Origin: Chloroflexota bacterium
GTDB lineage: Bacteria; Chloroflexota; Anaerolineae; Anaerolineales; Villigracilaceae
Length of the DNA stretch: 52,867 nt
Direction: 5' to 3'
Assembly: GCA_029782225.1 (NCBI GenBank)
Contig: JAKOVF010000418.1
Span: 1 to 52,867 of the forward strand
In this document: positions 26,512 through 35,677 of the stretch, in pieces
Position numbering within the stretch: the stretch's first letter is position 1
Layout of the letters: every line of letters begins with the position of its first letter
Program-made: the position numbers and the translations under genes
The notes under the pieces: generated by a model
Databases searched by the model: none
Told to the model about the DNA's origin: nothing
The model's input: the letters and a program-made list of their open reading frames with translations, nothing else

Positions 26512-27666
26512 TTAAATCACATTGTATTCTCGAATCAATCTCCCTTCTGCAAAGCGCGCCAGATCCAGGGCAGAGACATCCACCGTTTTGAATTGACTGT
26601 CCAATATATACTCGGCCAGTAATTTGCCGGAGATAGGGCCGTGCATGAAGCCGTGCCCCGAGAAGCCCGTGACCACGTAAAAACCTTCCACGGGAGTTTT
26701 ACCGAAAATGGGATGCGCGTCCGGCGTCACTTCGTATAGCCCCGCCCAATGAGAGACCCTTGCCACTTTTTCCAGCAATGGCAGGCGCGCCGCGGCGGCC
26801 TCCACATTCGTCAATTCGAAATCCTGATCCACGCTTTGGTCATAGCCGGGCTTTTCACTCGCGTTCGACATGCCAATTAGGAGTCCATCGCCTTCGCGGT
26901 GAAAATACAACGATTGCGCAAAATCAATGACAAACGGAAAATCCGCAGGAATCTGCGGGGTCGCGGTCGTAGTGAACATTTGTCGACGGAGGGGGATGAC
27001 TGGGATCTGGACTCCTGCCATTTCGCCGATGAGATTCGACCATGGCCCGGCCGCGTTTAGTATCATCCGCGTCTTTACCGACCCCTGAATTGTTTCCACA
27101 GATTCGACTTTGTCTCTGCTGAGAGTAATCCCAGTGACCTCCACGCCGCTGATGGCCCGAACTCCCATTCTCTGCGCCGCACCGATATATCCCGAGACGA
27201 CGCTGTTCGGGTCAACTAATCCATCTTTGTGGTTGAATGTGCCGGCAATAGCATCGTTGAAGCGCATCAGCGGCACACAGGCGCGGACCTCATCTCCGCT
27301 CAGCAGTTTAGTATCCACGCCGAGATTGTTTTGCAGGGCGACGTTGTTTCTGAAAGCCTCCCCATCCTTTTGATTTGTTGCCACGAGCAAATAGCCGCAT
27401 TGACGGTAATTGATATCCTGCCCAACCTCGTCTTTGAATCGCTCGAGCATCGGCAGGCTTTCCATGGAGAGGCGGATGTTGATCTCCGTCGAGAATTGAT
27501 AACGGACTCCACCCGCACAGCGTCCCGTCGCACCTGTGCCGAAGAATTCCTCTTTTTCCAGCAGCACAATGTTTTTCATGCCGCGCTGCGCCAGGTGATA
27601 GGCTGCGCTGGCCCCCATCACCCCACCTCCAACGATGACAATATCTGCTGTGTTTGGTAGTTCCAT
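26512..27666 (-). CDS. FAD-dependent amine/amino-acid oxidase (DAO family)
   Basis: 384 residues. The N-terminal dinucleotide fold reads DIVIVGGGVMGASAAYHLAQRG, followed by GTGATGRCAGGVRYQFS, a histidine-free flavin attachment area typical of sarcosine oxidase beta subunit, glycine oxidase and DadA relatives. The C-terminal GFSGHGFMHGP closes the flavin site. It should oxidise an N-methyl or alpha-amino compound. An upstream in-frame start at 27729 adds 21 residues without similarity; 27666 is preferred. It lies between the cyclodeaminase and the second binding protein, so it probably acts on an imported substrate. Confidence 0.9.
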   Translation of the reverse strand: MELPNTADIVIVGGGVMGASAAYHLAQRGMKNIVLLEKEEFFGTGATGRCAGGVRYQFSTEINIRLSMESLPMLERFKDEVGQDINYRQCGYLLVATNQKDGEAFRNNVALQNNLGVDTKLLSGDEVRACVPLMRFNDAIAGTFNHKDGLVDPNSVVSGYIGAAQRMGVRAISGVEVTGITLSRDKVESVETIQGSVKTRMILNAAGPWSNLIGEMAGVQIPVIPLRRQMFTTTATPQIPADFPFVIDFAQSLYFHREGDGLLIGMSNASEKPGYDQSVDQDFELTNVEAAAARLPLLEKVARVSHWAGLYEVTPDAHPIFGKTPVEGFYVVTGFSGHGFMHGPISGKLLAEYILDSQFKTVDVSALDLARFAEGRLIREYNVI

Positions 27667-27725
27667 AATTCTGCTTTGGAGTTGGACAGCTAAGTGCCGA
27701 ATCGCGGTATGCTGTCCTTTAACTA

Positions 27726-27745
27726 TCAAGGAGCTTGCTCCTTGA
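27726..27745. repeat. Hairpin between cyclodeaminase and oxidase genes
   Basis: TCAAGGAG-CTTG-CTCCTTGA is a perfect stem in the 91-base gap. There is no U-tract, so it may be a processing or partial termination site. Confidence 0.5.
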
Positions 27746-27757
27746 CTCCACGCTCCT

Positions 27758-28747
27758 CTAAAACTCTACGTCCTTTCCCAATCCCTGGGCCTTTGCATTT
27801 TTCAGGGCGAGTTGCGCAGCCATCGCATCCTGCACCGCAATGCCCACCGATTTAAAGTAGGTGATCTCATCCTTTGATTCTCTGCCGGGCTTTTTGCCAA
27901 GTAGAATTTCGCCCAACTCGGCAAAAACGTGCGCTTCGGTGATCAGTCCACTCTGTATTGGTTGAAGTAAATCGCCAGTTTCCGCCAGCACGGCCGAGCG
28001 CGAGTCCACAACTACTTTGGCGCGCTGGATCGTCTCAGGCGGGACTTCCACCATTTCAGGCGTGTAAGAGCCAATTGCAGAAATATGTGCGCCGGCTTTT
28101 AAGTCAGTATCAGAGAAGACGGGAGATTTCGATGTGGTGGCTGTGCAGATGACATCTGCGTCGCGGATTGCTTCCCGGGCTGTCGAAGCAGGCCGCAGGT
28201 CACGCGGGATGCGACTCTGTCCAGCCATTTCCTCTGCAAAGGCATGAGCCTTGTTCAGGTCTGAATCATAGATCCAGGCGGTATCGATCTTGCGCACGGT
28301 ACAGGCAGCTTCGAGTTGAGTGCGTCCCTGTGCGCCTGCGCCGAAGACGGCAGCTACGCAGCTATCCGGGCGTGACAAAATATCAATGGCTGCGCCGCTC
28401 GCAGCGCCGGTGCGGATCGCTGTCAGAGTGCTGCCTTCGAGCAAAGCGATGGCGCGGCCGGTGTCTGCTTCCAACGCAAGCACCGCGGCCTGGATGAAGG
28501 CCAGTCCACGAGACGGATTTTCAGGAAAGAGCGAGACGACCTTGACAGCCAGCGCTTCGGTCTCATCTGTTTGAACATACGCTGGCATGAAGAGACTCAA
28601 ACCACCGTGAGGAGGAATGGGGAGATGCGTGCGAAGAGGGACATCAGCTTTGCCAGCAGAAAGCGACGCGTAAGCCTGCTTCATCGCCTCGATGGTCTCA
28701 TCCATTGGCAATGCCTTGCGGAGATCGTTCGCGTTAAGTATCAGCAT
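27758..28747 (-). CDS. Ornithine cyclodeaminase/mu-crystallin family enzyme
   Basis: 329 residues. Family hallmarks are TAIRTGAASGAAIDILSR (NAD-binding helix and the conserved arginine), VFGAGAQGRTQLEA for the Rossmann loop, and ADVICTATTSKSPVF. Members are ornithine cyclodeaminases, ketimine reductases, or alanine/ectoine-catabolic dehydrogenases, and the exact reaction is not decided. GGAGG precedes the ATG. It lies 12 bases after the fused permease gene, so it is probably part of the same transcript, and should act on imported amino acids or their imines. Confidence 0.9.
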   Translation of the reverse strand: MLILNANDLRKALPMDETIEAMKQAYASLSAGKADVPLRTHLPIPPHGGLSLFMPAYVQTDETEALAVKVVSLFPENPSRGLAFIQAAVLALEADTGRAIALLEGSTLTAIRTGAASGAAIDILSRPDSCVAAVFGAGAQGRTQLEAACTVRKIDTAWIYDSDLNKAHAFAEEMAGQSRIPRDLRPASTAREAIRDADVICTATTSKSPVFSDTDLKAGAHISAIGSYTPEMVEVPPETIQRAKVVVDSRSAVLAETGDLLQPIQSGLITEAHVFAELGEILLGKKPGRESKDEITYFKSVGIAVQDAMAAQLALKNAKAQGLGKDVEF

Positions 28748-28759
28748 GGTTCCTCCACT

Positions 28760-31252
28760 TTAGTCAGTCTTATTGCCTTTTCTCCTCGCTCGAAGCAACA
28801 CCGTCAAATACAAAGCAATCCCAAAATTGAAAAAGCTCGTGCCGCGAATATCCGGGACGGAACCGATAAAAAAGTCCTTCGGCCAGAAGAGCGACAGTAC
28901 TGTGACCAGTTGGGTGATCAGTACCTTATCGTACAACACGATCAGCATGGCGCCGATCATGGCGCCGATCACGCTTCCCGCGCCGCCGAGGATCACCATG
29001 GTTAGCACAAGCGTGGTAACGTGGAAGGCAAGCATATCCGGGTCGACGAAAGAGAATGTGCCTGCATACAACGCGCCGGCCAGTCCCGCCAGTGACGAAC
29101 TTAAGATGAAGGCTCGCAAACGAGCACTATTGACATCGATGCCGGCCGCGGCTGCAGCCGTTTCATCTTCGCTCATCGCAATCCAGGCGCGGCCCGTACG
29201 CGACCGCAGAATCTGATGGCTGATCCAGGCGGCGAGCAGCAGTGCGGCATACACGAGAAAGTATTTCTGGACCGGGGTGGCAAACGCGATGCCAAGAATT
29301 TTCAGCGTAACAAAATTCCCGATCCCGCTCGCCCCACCCGTCAGTGATTTCAAGTTGACAATCACCTGCCCGCCGAGCAGACCCAGCGCCAGCGTGGCGA
29401 CCGCCAGATAGTCACCGCGGATTCGCCAGGCCAGCCCGCCTTTGATCAGGCCTGTCAGCGCTGCGAGCACGACGCCAATGAGTAGTGCCGGCAGAAAACC
29501 AATCGAGCTACTCAGGATTGCTGTCGCGTAAGCGCCCACTCCATAACTTAATGCAAAGCCAAAATCCAGCAGCCCGGCCATGCCCAGCGCAACATTGAGT
29601 CCCAGCGTGAGGATGATGAAGATGTCAATGTTGCGCAAAAGAATTTGTCCGCCGAGGCCGAAGATCTGCATAATGAGGGGGACGAGGGCGAATAGTGCCA
29701 ACGCGATGGTCAGCCAGCGGTCCGTCCTTTGACTTTGGCCTGGCGCCGTCAAAATGACAGAGTCCCGCACCACGGCAGACTCTGTTCCCTCCGACGCGCC
29801 TAAACCAGTGGGCCGCCAGACCAGGAGACCCACGAGCAAGGTAAGCGTCAGAACCGATGTCCACTGTGCGCTGAGGTAATAATCGCTCAGCGATGAGAAC
29901 GCGCCGATCACGAGTCCGCTCATGAGCGCGCCAATGGGATTGCCGATCCCCCCGAGCAACGCGGCCGCGAAGGCGAGCAGTCCACTTTGTGCGCCATGCA
30001 CGCCGAACGGGCGCCCATAGTAGATGGCGAAGATGAATGCTGCCGCCCCGGCCAGTGCACCACCCACAGCAAACGCGCGGCGAATGGTCTGGTCCACATT
30101 GACGCCGAGGATCTGCGCCAGAGTCTGGTTTTGCGAAATCGCACGGATCGCCTGTCCGGTCGCAGTCTTTTGCAGAAACCAGGTTGCCAGCACAGTGAAC
30201 GCCACCGCCATCAGCAGGACGAATATGTCACTGAAACGGATGATCACATGGAATGGGAGTCCAAGCGCCTGCGTAAGATTGATCTCGGGCAGGAAACTTG
30301 GAATGCCATCCGTCGGCACTTCAGGCAGGCCGGGAACACTCCGATGCTCGCCGGGGATCCAGGAATGCTGAAAGGTACGCCATACCAATGCGCCCTGAAA
30401 CAGGATGAAAGAGAGGCCCAGCGTGGCGATCAAAGGCGCAAGTCGCGAAGACCCGCGGAAAGGTTTGAATCCAAACTGATCCACGCCCATGCTGAGCAGC
30501 GCGCCTGCCACGGTGGCTCCGATGGCGAGCAGCACCAGGGCTCCGATCAACTGAGGCGCAGGCCAATCACGCGAAATGGCAAACCCATTGACCAGGGACG
30601 TGACCACAACCGTTGACAGTGCGAAAACATCACCATGAGCCAGATTGAGAGTCCGCACCGTGCTGTAAATGATAGTGACGCCGATGGCATTCAGGGCCAG
30701 CACGGCGCCGTTTGAAAGTCCGAACACGAGGATTTGAGCTAAGGTTTCAAGAGGAGATTGACGCGTGGCTGGTTGAGAAACTGGAGCCGGGGCCTCAGCG
30801 ATTTGCCTGGCGCCGGTCCAAACTACTTCAAATGTAATGTTGCAGTGCAGCTGACGGTAGCCGGTCAGCACTCCGCTTAAATGGCCTGAGACAGACGCCT
30901 CACTGTTGAAAGTGGCAGTCAGGTCAAAGTCCGGGCCGAACGGCGCGGCGAATGAATCCTTTTCAATCTGAGGGCGCTGTGGTGGGTCGATCACCACATG
31001 GTCAATATTAGAACAGGGTGGAAAGTCCGGCTGGTCAAATTGATAGCGCAGGCTCGTCACCGTGGAATCCTGGACCGTAAAGAAGATCGAGAAGGGAATG
31101 CCGTCCGCGCTCTTTCCATTCCCCTGCCAGTTGCCATCGAATGGCCCGGCGGGCCCGGCAGTTGGGGTTGGGGAGGCGGAGCCTGCTGACGAAGAGCAGG
31201 CTGCTAAAAAAAAGATAGATACGAGTAAAAAAAATAGAACACGCGGCTTCAT
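28760..31252 (-). CDS. Fused lipobox domain - LivH - LivM permease
   Basis: 830 residues, about 2.5 times a normal permease. Residues 1-20 are a lipoprotein-type signal with lipobox FFLAAC; residues 35-150 form a small strand-rich domain (FDGNWQGNGKSADG, with two further cysteines in PPCSNID and LHCNITF). A LivH-type permease (about 165-465, TLNLAHGDVFALSTVV, LGGIGNPIGALMSGL) and a LivM-type permease (about 510-820, GRAWIAMSEDETAAAAAGID, VILGGAGSVIGAMIGA) follow in one chain. LivH and LivM usually form a heterodimer; here they are covalently joined. It must borrow ATPases, most simply LivF and LivG just upstream in the operon. Confidence 0.9.
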   Translation of the reverse strand: MKPRVLFFLLVSIFFLAACSSSAGSASPTPTAGPAGPFDGNWQGNGKSADGIPFSIFFTVQDSTVTSLRYQFDQPDFPPCSNIDHVVIDPPQRPQIEKDSFAAPFGPDFDLTATFNSEASVSGHLSGVLTGYRQLHCNITFEVVWTGARQIAEAPAPVSQPATRQSPLETLAQILVFGLSNGAVLALNAIGVTIIYSTVRTLNLAHGDVFALSTVVVTSLVNGFAISRDWPAPQLIGALVLLAIGATVAGALLSMGVDQFGFKPFRGSSRLAPLIATLGLSFILFQGALVWRTFQHSWIPGEHRSVPGLPEVPTDGIPSFLPEINLTQALGLPFHVIIRFSDIFVLLMAVAFTVLATWFLQKTATGQAIRAISQNQTLAQILGVNVDQTIRRAFAVGGALAGAAAFIFAIYYGRPFGVHGAQSGLLAFAAALLGGIGNPIGALMSGLVIGAFSSLSDYYLSAQWTSVLTLTLLVGLLVWRPTGLGASEGTESAVVRDSVILTAPGQSQRTDRWLTIALALFALVPLIMQIFGLGGQILLRNIDIFIILTLGLNVALGMAGLLDFGFALSYGVGAYATAILSSSIGFLPALLIGVVLAALTGLIKGGLAWRIRGDYLAVATLALGLLGGQVIVNLKSLTGGASGIGNFVTLKILGIAFATPVQKYFLVYAALLLAAWISHQILRSRTGRAWIAMSEDETAAAAAGIDVNSARLRAFILSSSLAGLAGALYAGTFSFVDPDMLAFHVTTLVLTMVILGGAGSVIGAMIGAMLIVLYDKVLITQLVTVLSLFWPKDFFIGSVPDIRGTSFFNFGIALYLTVLLRARRKGNKTD

Positions 31253-31300
31253 GTTATTCCGTTTTGGCGGGAATCAGCACCTGCTTCCTGCACATGATAA

Positions 31301-31330
31301 GAAACCCGTTTTCGAGTGAAAACGGGTTTC
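31301..31330 (-). terminator. Hairpin after livF
   Basis: GAAACCCGTTTTC-GAGT-GAAAACGGGTTTC is a perfect 13-base-pair stem in the gap between livF and the fused permease. The minus-strand continuation TTATCATG is a poor U-tract, so partial termination is likelier than a full stop. Confidence 0.65.
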
Positions 31331-31357
31331 AAGCAATTTCGATCAATTCTTGCGGTT

Positions 31358-32065
31358 CTACTCGACGCCCAGGTATGTCTTCTGGACCATTTCGTTCTTC
31401 TTGAGCTTTTCAGCTTCATCGCTCAAGACAATTTGGCCGGTTTGAAGAACGTAACCGCGATTTGCGATGGAGAGTGCCATGAGGGCATTCTGCTCCACGA
31501 GCAGTATCGTGATGCCTTCCTTGTTGATGGTCTGAATAGTCTCGAAGATCAGATCCACCAGGATGGGGGAGAGGCCCATGGAAGGTTCGTCCAGGAGCAA
31601 AATCTTGGGGTGAGCCATTAATGCACGTCCCATGGCGAGCATTTGCTGTTCGCCGCCTGAGAGCGTTCCACCTTTCTGGCTGGCGCGTTCTTTAAGACGA
31701 GGGAACAGGTGGAAAACCCGCTCGAGGTCGTCCTTGAAACCCGTTTTTTCCTTGCGGGCATATGCGCCCATCTCGAGATTTTCCAGCACCGTCATACGTG
31801 GGAAGATCATGCGGCCCTCCGGACTTTGGGCTACACCGCGTTCTGCGATCGTGTGAGCGGGAAGTTTCTCAAGTTCCTCGCCATTCAATATGACGGTGCC
31901 GGTGCGCGGGCGGATGAGTCCTTGAATCGTTCTCAGGGTTGTGCTCTTGCCTGCACCGTTGGAGCCAATCAGGGTAACGATCTCACCATCCGCCACCGAA
32001 AGCGAGATGCCTTTCAAGGCATGAATATTGCCATAATAAGTGTGTACATCTTTGAGTTCAAGCAT
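31358..32065 (-). CDS. livF: Branched-chain amino acid ABC transporter ATPase LivF
   Basis: 235 residues. Walker A IGSNGAGKSTTLRT, signature LSGGEQQMLAMGRAL, Walker B ILLLDEPSMGLSP, H-loop ILLVEQNA with glutamine where histidine is usual, as typical for LivF. The ATG before LELKDVHTYYGNIHALKG has AGGAA upstream; an earlier in-frame ATG (32119) overlaps the livG end. It is the fifth gene of livK-livH-livM-livG-livF. Confidence 0.95.
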   Translation of the reverse strand: MLELKDVHTYYGNIHALKGISLSVADGEIVTLIGSNGAGKSTTLRTIQGLIRPRTGTVILNGEELEKLPAHTIAERGVAQSPEGRMIFPRMTVLENLEMGAYARKEKTGFKDDLERVFHLFPRLKERASQKGGTLSGGEQQMLAMGRALMAHPKILLLDEPSMGLSPILVDLIFETIQTINKEGITILLVEQNALMALSIANRGYVLQTGQIVLSDEAEKLKKNEMVQKTYLGVE

Positions 32066-32081
32066 GGTTTCCTGGCCTCTG

Positions 32082-32861
32082 CTATTTTGTACTTGAGCCT
32101 TTGCCCAGGTACGCTTCAATCACACGTTCGTTCTTTTGGACTTCTGAAGGCGTACCTTCGGCGATCTTCTCACCGTAGTCCAGCACAGACACGCGGTCTG
32201 AAATTGCCATGACCACGCGCATATGATGTTCGATCAACAGAATGGTCAGGCCCAGCTCTTTACGCAAACGCTGGATGAAGTTGGTCAGGTCGATGGTTTC
32301 GTTCGGGTTCATGCCGGCCGTGGGCTCATCCAGGAGCAGGAGTTTTGGCTCCGAGGCCAGCGCACGCGCGATCTCCAGACGGCGCTGCAAACCATACGGG
32401 AGATTCTTGGCCGTTACACCGGCGTCACTGCGTTTGAGGCCAACATACTCGAGCATGTCGAGGGCTTTGCCGCGGGCTACTGCTTCTTCCTTCATCGTAG
32501 CCGGCGTATGCAAAATCTGGCCCAACAAGTTTGATTTCAAGCGGCAGTGCTCGCCAACCAACACATTTTCCATGGCGGACATGTTGGCGAACAGACGGAT
32601 ATTCTGGAAGGTGCGCGCAATGCCTAACGCGGTCACCTGGAAAGGTTTCAGGCCGGTCAAGCTATGTCCCTCGAAGCTCATTTCCCCACTGGTTGGGGTG
32701 TACACTCGGGTGAGGGTGTTGAAAAATGTCGTTTTGCCTGCACCGTTCGGGCCGATCAAACTGGCGATCATGCCCTTTTCAATATTGAAGTCCACTTTAT
32801 TCACGGCTGTAAGGCCGCCGAAGACCATGGTAATTCCTTTTGCTTCGAAGAGTTCGGTCAT
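32082..32861 (-). CDS. livG: Branched-chain amino acid ABC transporter ATPase LivG
   Basis: 259 residues. Walker A IGPNGAGKTTFFNT, signature here LPYGLQRRLEIARAL (the LSGGQ equivalent of LivG), Walker B LLLLDEPTAGMNP, H-loop ILLIEHHMRVV. The ATG before TELFEAKG is preferred because AAGGAG lies six bases upstream; the longer reading starts inside livM. Partner of LivF. Confidence 0.95.
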   Translation of the reverse strand: MTELFEAKGITMVFGGLTAVNKVDFNIEKGMIASLIGPNGAGKTTFFNTLTRVYTPTSGEMSFEGHSLTGLKPFQVTALGIARTFQNIRLFANMSAMENVLVGEHCRLKSNLLGQILHTPATMKEEAVARGKALDMLEYVGLKRSDAGVTAKNLPYGLQRRLEIARALASEPKLLLLDEPTAGMNPNETIDLTNFIQRLRKELGLTILLIEHHMRVVMAISDRVSVLDYGEKIAEGTPSEVQKNERVIEAYLGKGSSTK

Positions 32862-32871
32862 GATGGTCTCC

Positions 32872-34464
32872 TTAAGCTTTTGCCGCTTTGGCAGCTTCCG
32901 CCGCCTCTGTCTCAGCAACTTTGCTTACAGGCATCTCTTCCTCATCAGCATGCAGCTCGGCACGCACTTGTGCACTGGGCACAAGACCTTCAGGCCGCAC
33001 CGACATCATGATGACGAGCGTTAACCCAAAGAGCAGGAAACGGTAGAGGATTGGATCTGCATTTTGTGCAACCGCAGACTGGAGTGTATGGTTAGATGAA
33101 AGGGCAGGGAGGATCGTGTGATCGAGCAGGCCCTTGAGAAAATCTTTCAAGGCGGGCAGGAAGAGGCGATCTGCTGTCATTAGTGCCAGCCCCCCAACGA
33201 TCACGCCATAGACATTTCCAATACCGCCCAGGATGACACAGCACAGGATGATGATCGAGGCACTGAAGTCGAACACGCTGGGAAAGATGCCTCGGATATA
33301 AGCAGCGTAGAATGCCCCTGCAAACCCGGAGAATGTTGCTCCCATGGCGAAGGCCAATAACTTCGTGCGTACGGGGTCAATTCCCATTTGCGCCGCGGCG
33401 AGTTCATCCTCACGGATCGCCATCCAGGCGCGACCCAGGCGACTCTCACGCAGGCGATTGATCAGGAAAAGTGAAAGCAGGATAATCGCGACAATGAGAA
33501 AGTACCAGGGGATCGGGTTATTAGATTGAAACTCGCCAATAAAGGGAAGGTAGGGACGCCCGATCGGATTGATGCCTTTTTCTCCGGCTGTCAGATCTTC
33601 ATGAGACATGAATGTGATGCAGGCCATGGTGGGCGTGCCACCGAATAGGCGGATCAGCCCTGGCAAAATCCAGCAGGTCAGCGGTTCCTTGATCGTGACA
33701 TCGATCAGGTTTCGGAAGAGAACTGGTACGATCTCGCCGAACCCCAGTGTGACAATGGCCAGGTAGTCGCCCCGTAGCGGCAGGGTAGGCGCGCCAAGGA
33801 TGAACCCAAATAACGCTCCCATGGCAGCGGCGATCCAGATGACCAGCCAGAAGTTGAGGAAGATATTGTGTTGGGGGGAGGAGAGAATACCTGTCGTATA
33901 CGCGCCGATGGCAAAAAAGGCAGCATAACCCAGGTCAAGCAGGCCCGCGTAGCCAACCACAATGTTCAGGCCCATGCCCAGGATCACGAAGATCAGCGCA
34001 AAAATGATCTGGGCTGTCCAGCGCAGTCCGGTTAAGGAATCCACGAATGGGAAGGCAATGACGATCAGAGCGATCACGGCCAGTTTCCCAATCGTCTCCT
34101 GGCGCCGGGGCAGACCATGTAACGCAGCGATGCCGCAGCCAAACACAATGGTTGTGATAAAGGCGATCAGGTTTGCCGCGATCACAATCCCCAATCCGGA
34201 AGTCCTTCTGCCTATTGCGGGATCAACCACGAAAGCCTGAAGCAGACTGAGGGCCAACAATACAAGGGCCGATGCCAGCGTGGTCGGTAACATTCGCCTC
34301 GCGATTTCCCACGGCCCCTTACGTTCCACCTGTGAGCCAAGGGCCAAACCGAGCCCTGCTCCCATGAGCAGGCCAATGACAGCAACCGACCAACCCCCGA
34401 ACAAAAATGTCAGGAGTCCGCCCATGATTCCGAAGATGATTCCTGGTCTGATATTTTGCTTCAT
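32872..34464 (-). CDS. livM: Branched-chain amino acid ABC transporter permease LivM
   Basis: 530 residues, longer than the usual 320-420. About five additional N-terminal hydrophobic segments (residues 1-150) precede the conserved LivM core: GLNIVVGYAGLLDLGYAAFFAIGAYTT, LPLRGDYLAIVTLGFGEI and SRLGRAWMAIREDELAAAQMGIDP. The C terminus is an Ala/Glu-rich tail. AAGGAG ribosome site. Confidence 0.93.
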   Translation of the reverse strand: MKQNIRPGIIFGIMGGLLTFLFGGWSVAVIGLLMGAGLGLALGSQVERKGPWEIARRMLPTTLASALVLLALSLLQAFVVDPAIGRRTSGLGIVIAANLIAFITTIVFGCGIAALHGLPRRQETIGKLAVIALIVIAFPFVDSLTGLRWTAQIIFALIFVILGMGLNIVVGYAGLLDLGYAAFFAIGAYTTGILSSPQHNIFLNFWLVIWIAAAMGALFGFILGAPTLPLRGDYLAIVTLGFGEIVPVLFRNLIDVTIKEPLTCWILPGLIRLFGGTPTMACITFMSHEDLTAGEKGINPIGRPYLPFIGEFQSNNPIPWYFLIVAIILLSLFLINRLRESRLGRAWMAIREDELAAAQMGIDPVRTKLLAFAMGATFSGFAGAFYAAYIRGIFPSVFDFSASIIILCCVILGGIGNVYGVIVGGLALMTADRLFLPALKDFLKGLLDHTILPALSSNHTLQSAVAQNADPILYRFLLFGLTLVIMMSVRPEGLVPSAQVRAELHADEEEMPVSKVAETEAAEAAKAAKA

Positions 34465-34476
34465 GAGAACAGCTCC

Positions 34477-35598
34477 TTAGGCCTTCTGCCCCACTTGCTC
34501 GCCGAGCAAGCCGGTCGGACGGAACAGGAGTACTAATACCAATGTGGCAAAGACCCAGGCATGCGTCCAGCGCGCATTAAGGTAGCCATCACTGAAAGAG
34601 GCGAGTAAGCCGATGAGGAAACCGCCCAGCATGGCGCCGGTAATATTTCCGATTCCTCCAAGCACTGCGGCTGTAAAGGCCTCCAAGCCGGCGCGGAACC
34701 CCATGAACCACCAGGCCGTGTTGTTATAAAGCCCGGCCATCAGCCCGGCCGCACCTGCCAGACCGCCACCGATCAAGAAGGTGGCACTGATCACAAGGTC
34801 AATGTTGATGCCCAGCATCTTTGCAGCATCACGGTTTTGGGCGGTTGCGCGCATCGCTTTGCCCAGGCGCGTGTGCTGTACGAAGAGATATAACCCGATC
34901 ATCAGCACCACGGCGAGAACGATGACAAGCAGGTCTTTGATGGTAAAGCGCAGAGGGATTGCGGTGGATGCCAGAAGATTAACATCCCCTCCATTGAAAC
35001 CGGTCGCGGCGAAGAGCCGCCCAAGCATATCTGGAAACGCCTTCTGGGAAGCGCCGCCTGTGGTCCCGAAGGATGGCACCAGCCAGGCTTGTCCGGCCCA
35101 CATCAGACCCAGGTTCTCTATAATAAAGGACATACCGATAGCGGAGATCAACGGGGCCAGGCGAGGCGCATTCCGCAAACGACGGTAGGCAAGGCGTTCA
35201 ATCGTCGCGTTCAATGCGGCGCAAACTACGATCGCCACAACCAGAGCGAAGAGCACTCCAAGAACTATTTTCGCAGGGTCCTGCGTCGAAATCGCGCCGG
35301 TGAGGGAGAGGGTTGTTAGTGCGGTAAAGACGCCGATCATGTAGACATCGCCGTGGGCAAAATTGATCAACTCGATAATGCCATAAACCATCGTATAACC
35401 CAGGGCGATAATAGCGATAATAGCTCCATTGGAGATACCAACAATCAGGAACTGTACCAATTGCAAGGGATTGGCTTTGATGGTGCCGGCGATCGAGGGC
35501 ACATCAAAACCTGCAATTGGCCCCAGCAGGAATGCAACGTACAGGGCAATCGCTGCAATCCCAATTCTTCGTAGAATGGATTTCGTTTTTGCGCTCAT
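34477..35598 (-). CDS. livH: Branched-chain amino acid ABC transporter permease LivH
   Basis: 373 residues with about eight hydrophobic helices. Core LivH segments seen: YTMVYGIIELINFAHGDVYMIGV (about 67-90), RNAPRLAPLISAIGMSFI, GKAMRATAQNRDAAKMLGI for the ATPase contact, and LGGIGNITGAMLGG. GAGGAAAG precedes the ATG. It is separated from livK by a strong hairpin. Confidence 0.95.
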   Translation of the reverse strand: MSAKTKSILRRIGIAAIALYVAFLLGPIAGFDVPSIAGTIKANPLQLVQFLIVGISNGAIIAIIALGYTMVYGIIELINFAHGDVYMIGVFTALTTLSLTGAISTQDPAKIVLGVLFALVVAIVVCAALNATIERLAYRRLRNAPRLAPLISAIGMSFIIENLGLMWAGQAWLVPSFGTTGGASQKAFPDMLGRLFAATGFNGGDVNLLASTAIPLRFTIKDLLVIVLAVVLMIGLYLFVQHTRLGKAMRATAQNRDAAKMLGINIDLVISATFLIGGGLAGAAGLMAGLYNNTAWWFMGFRAGLEAFTAAVLGGIGNITGAMLGGFLIGLLASFSDGYLNARWTHAWVFATLVLVLLFRPTGLLGEQVGQKA

Positions 35599-35633
35599 AA
35601 TCTTTCCTCAGTACTTGCAGGGGTATTGGAAAG

Positions 35634-35664
35634 ATTGGGGGCGGCATGATCTGCCGCCCCCAAT
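35634..35664 (-). terminator. Strong hairpin between livK and livH (attenuator)
   Basis: TTGGGGGCGGCA-GATCA-TGCCGCCCCCAA is a perfect twelve-base-pair stem, followed by TCTTTCC. It should let livK be made in excess over the membrane and ATPase subunits, as usual for binding-protein operons. Confidence 0.75.
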
Positions 35665-35677
35665 ATAGGACTGACGA

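Noticed and set aside
28760..31252. Frameshift or stop missed between LivH and LivM
   Set aside because: The frame is open throughout with a normal linker between the two halves, so I treat it as a real fusion, although assembly error cannot be excluded.
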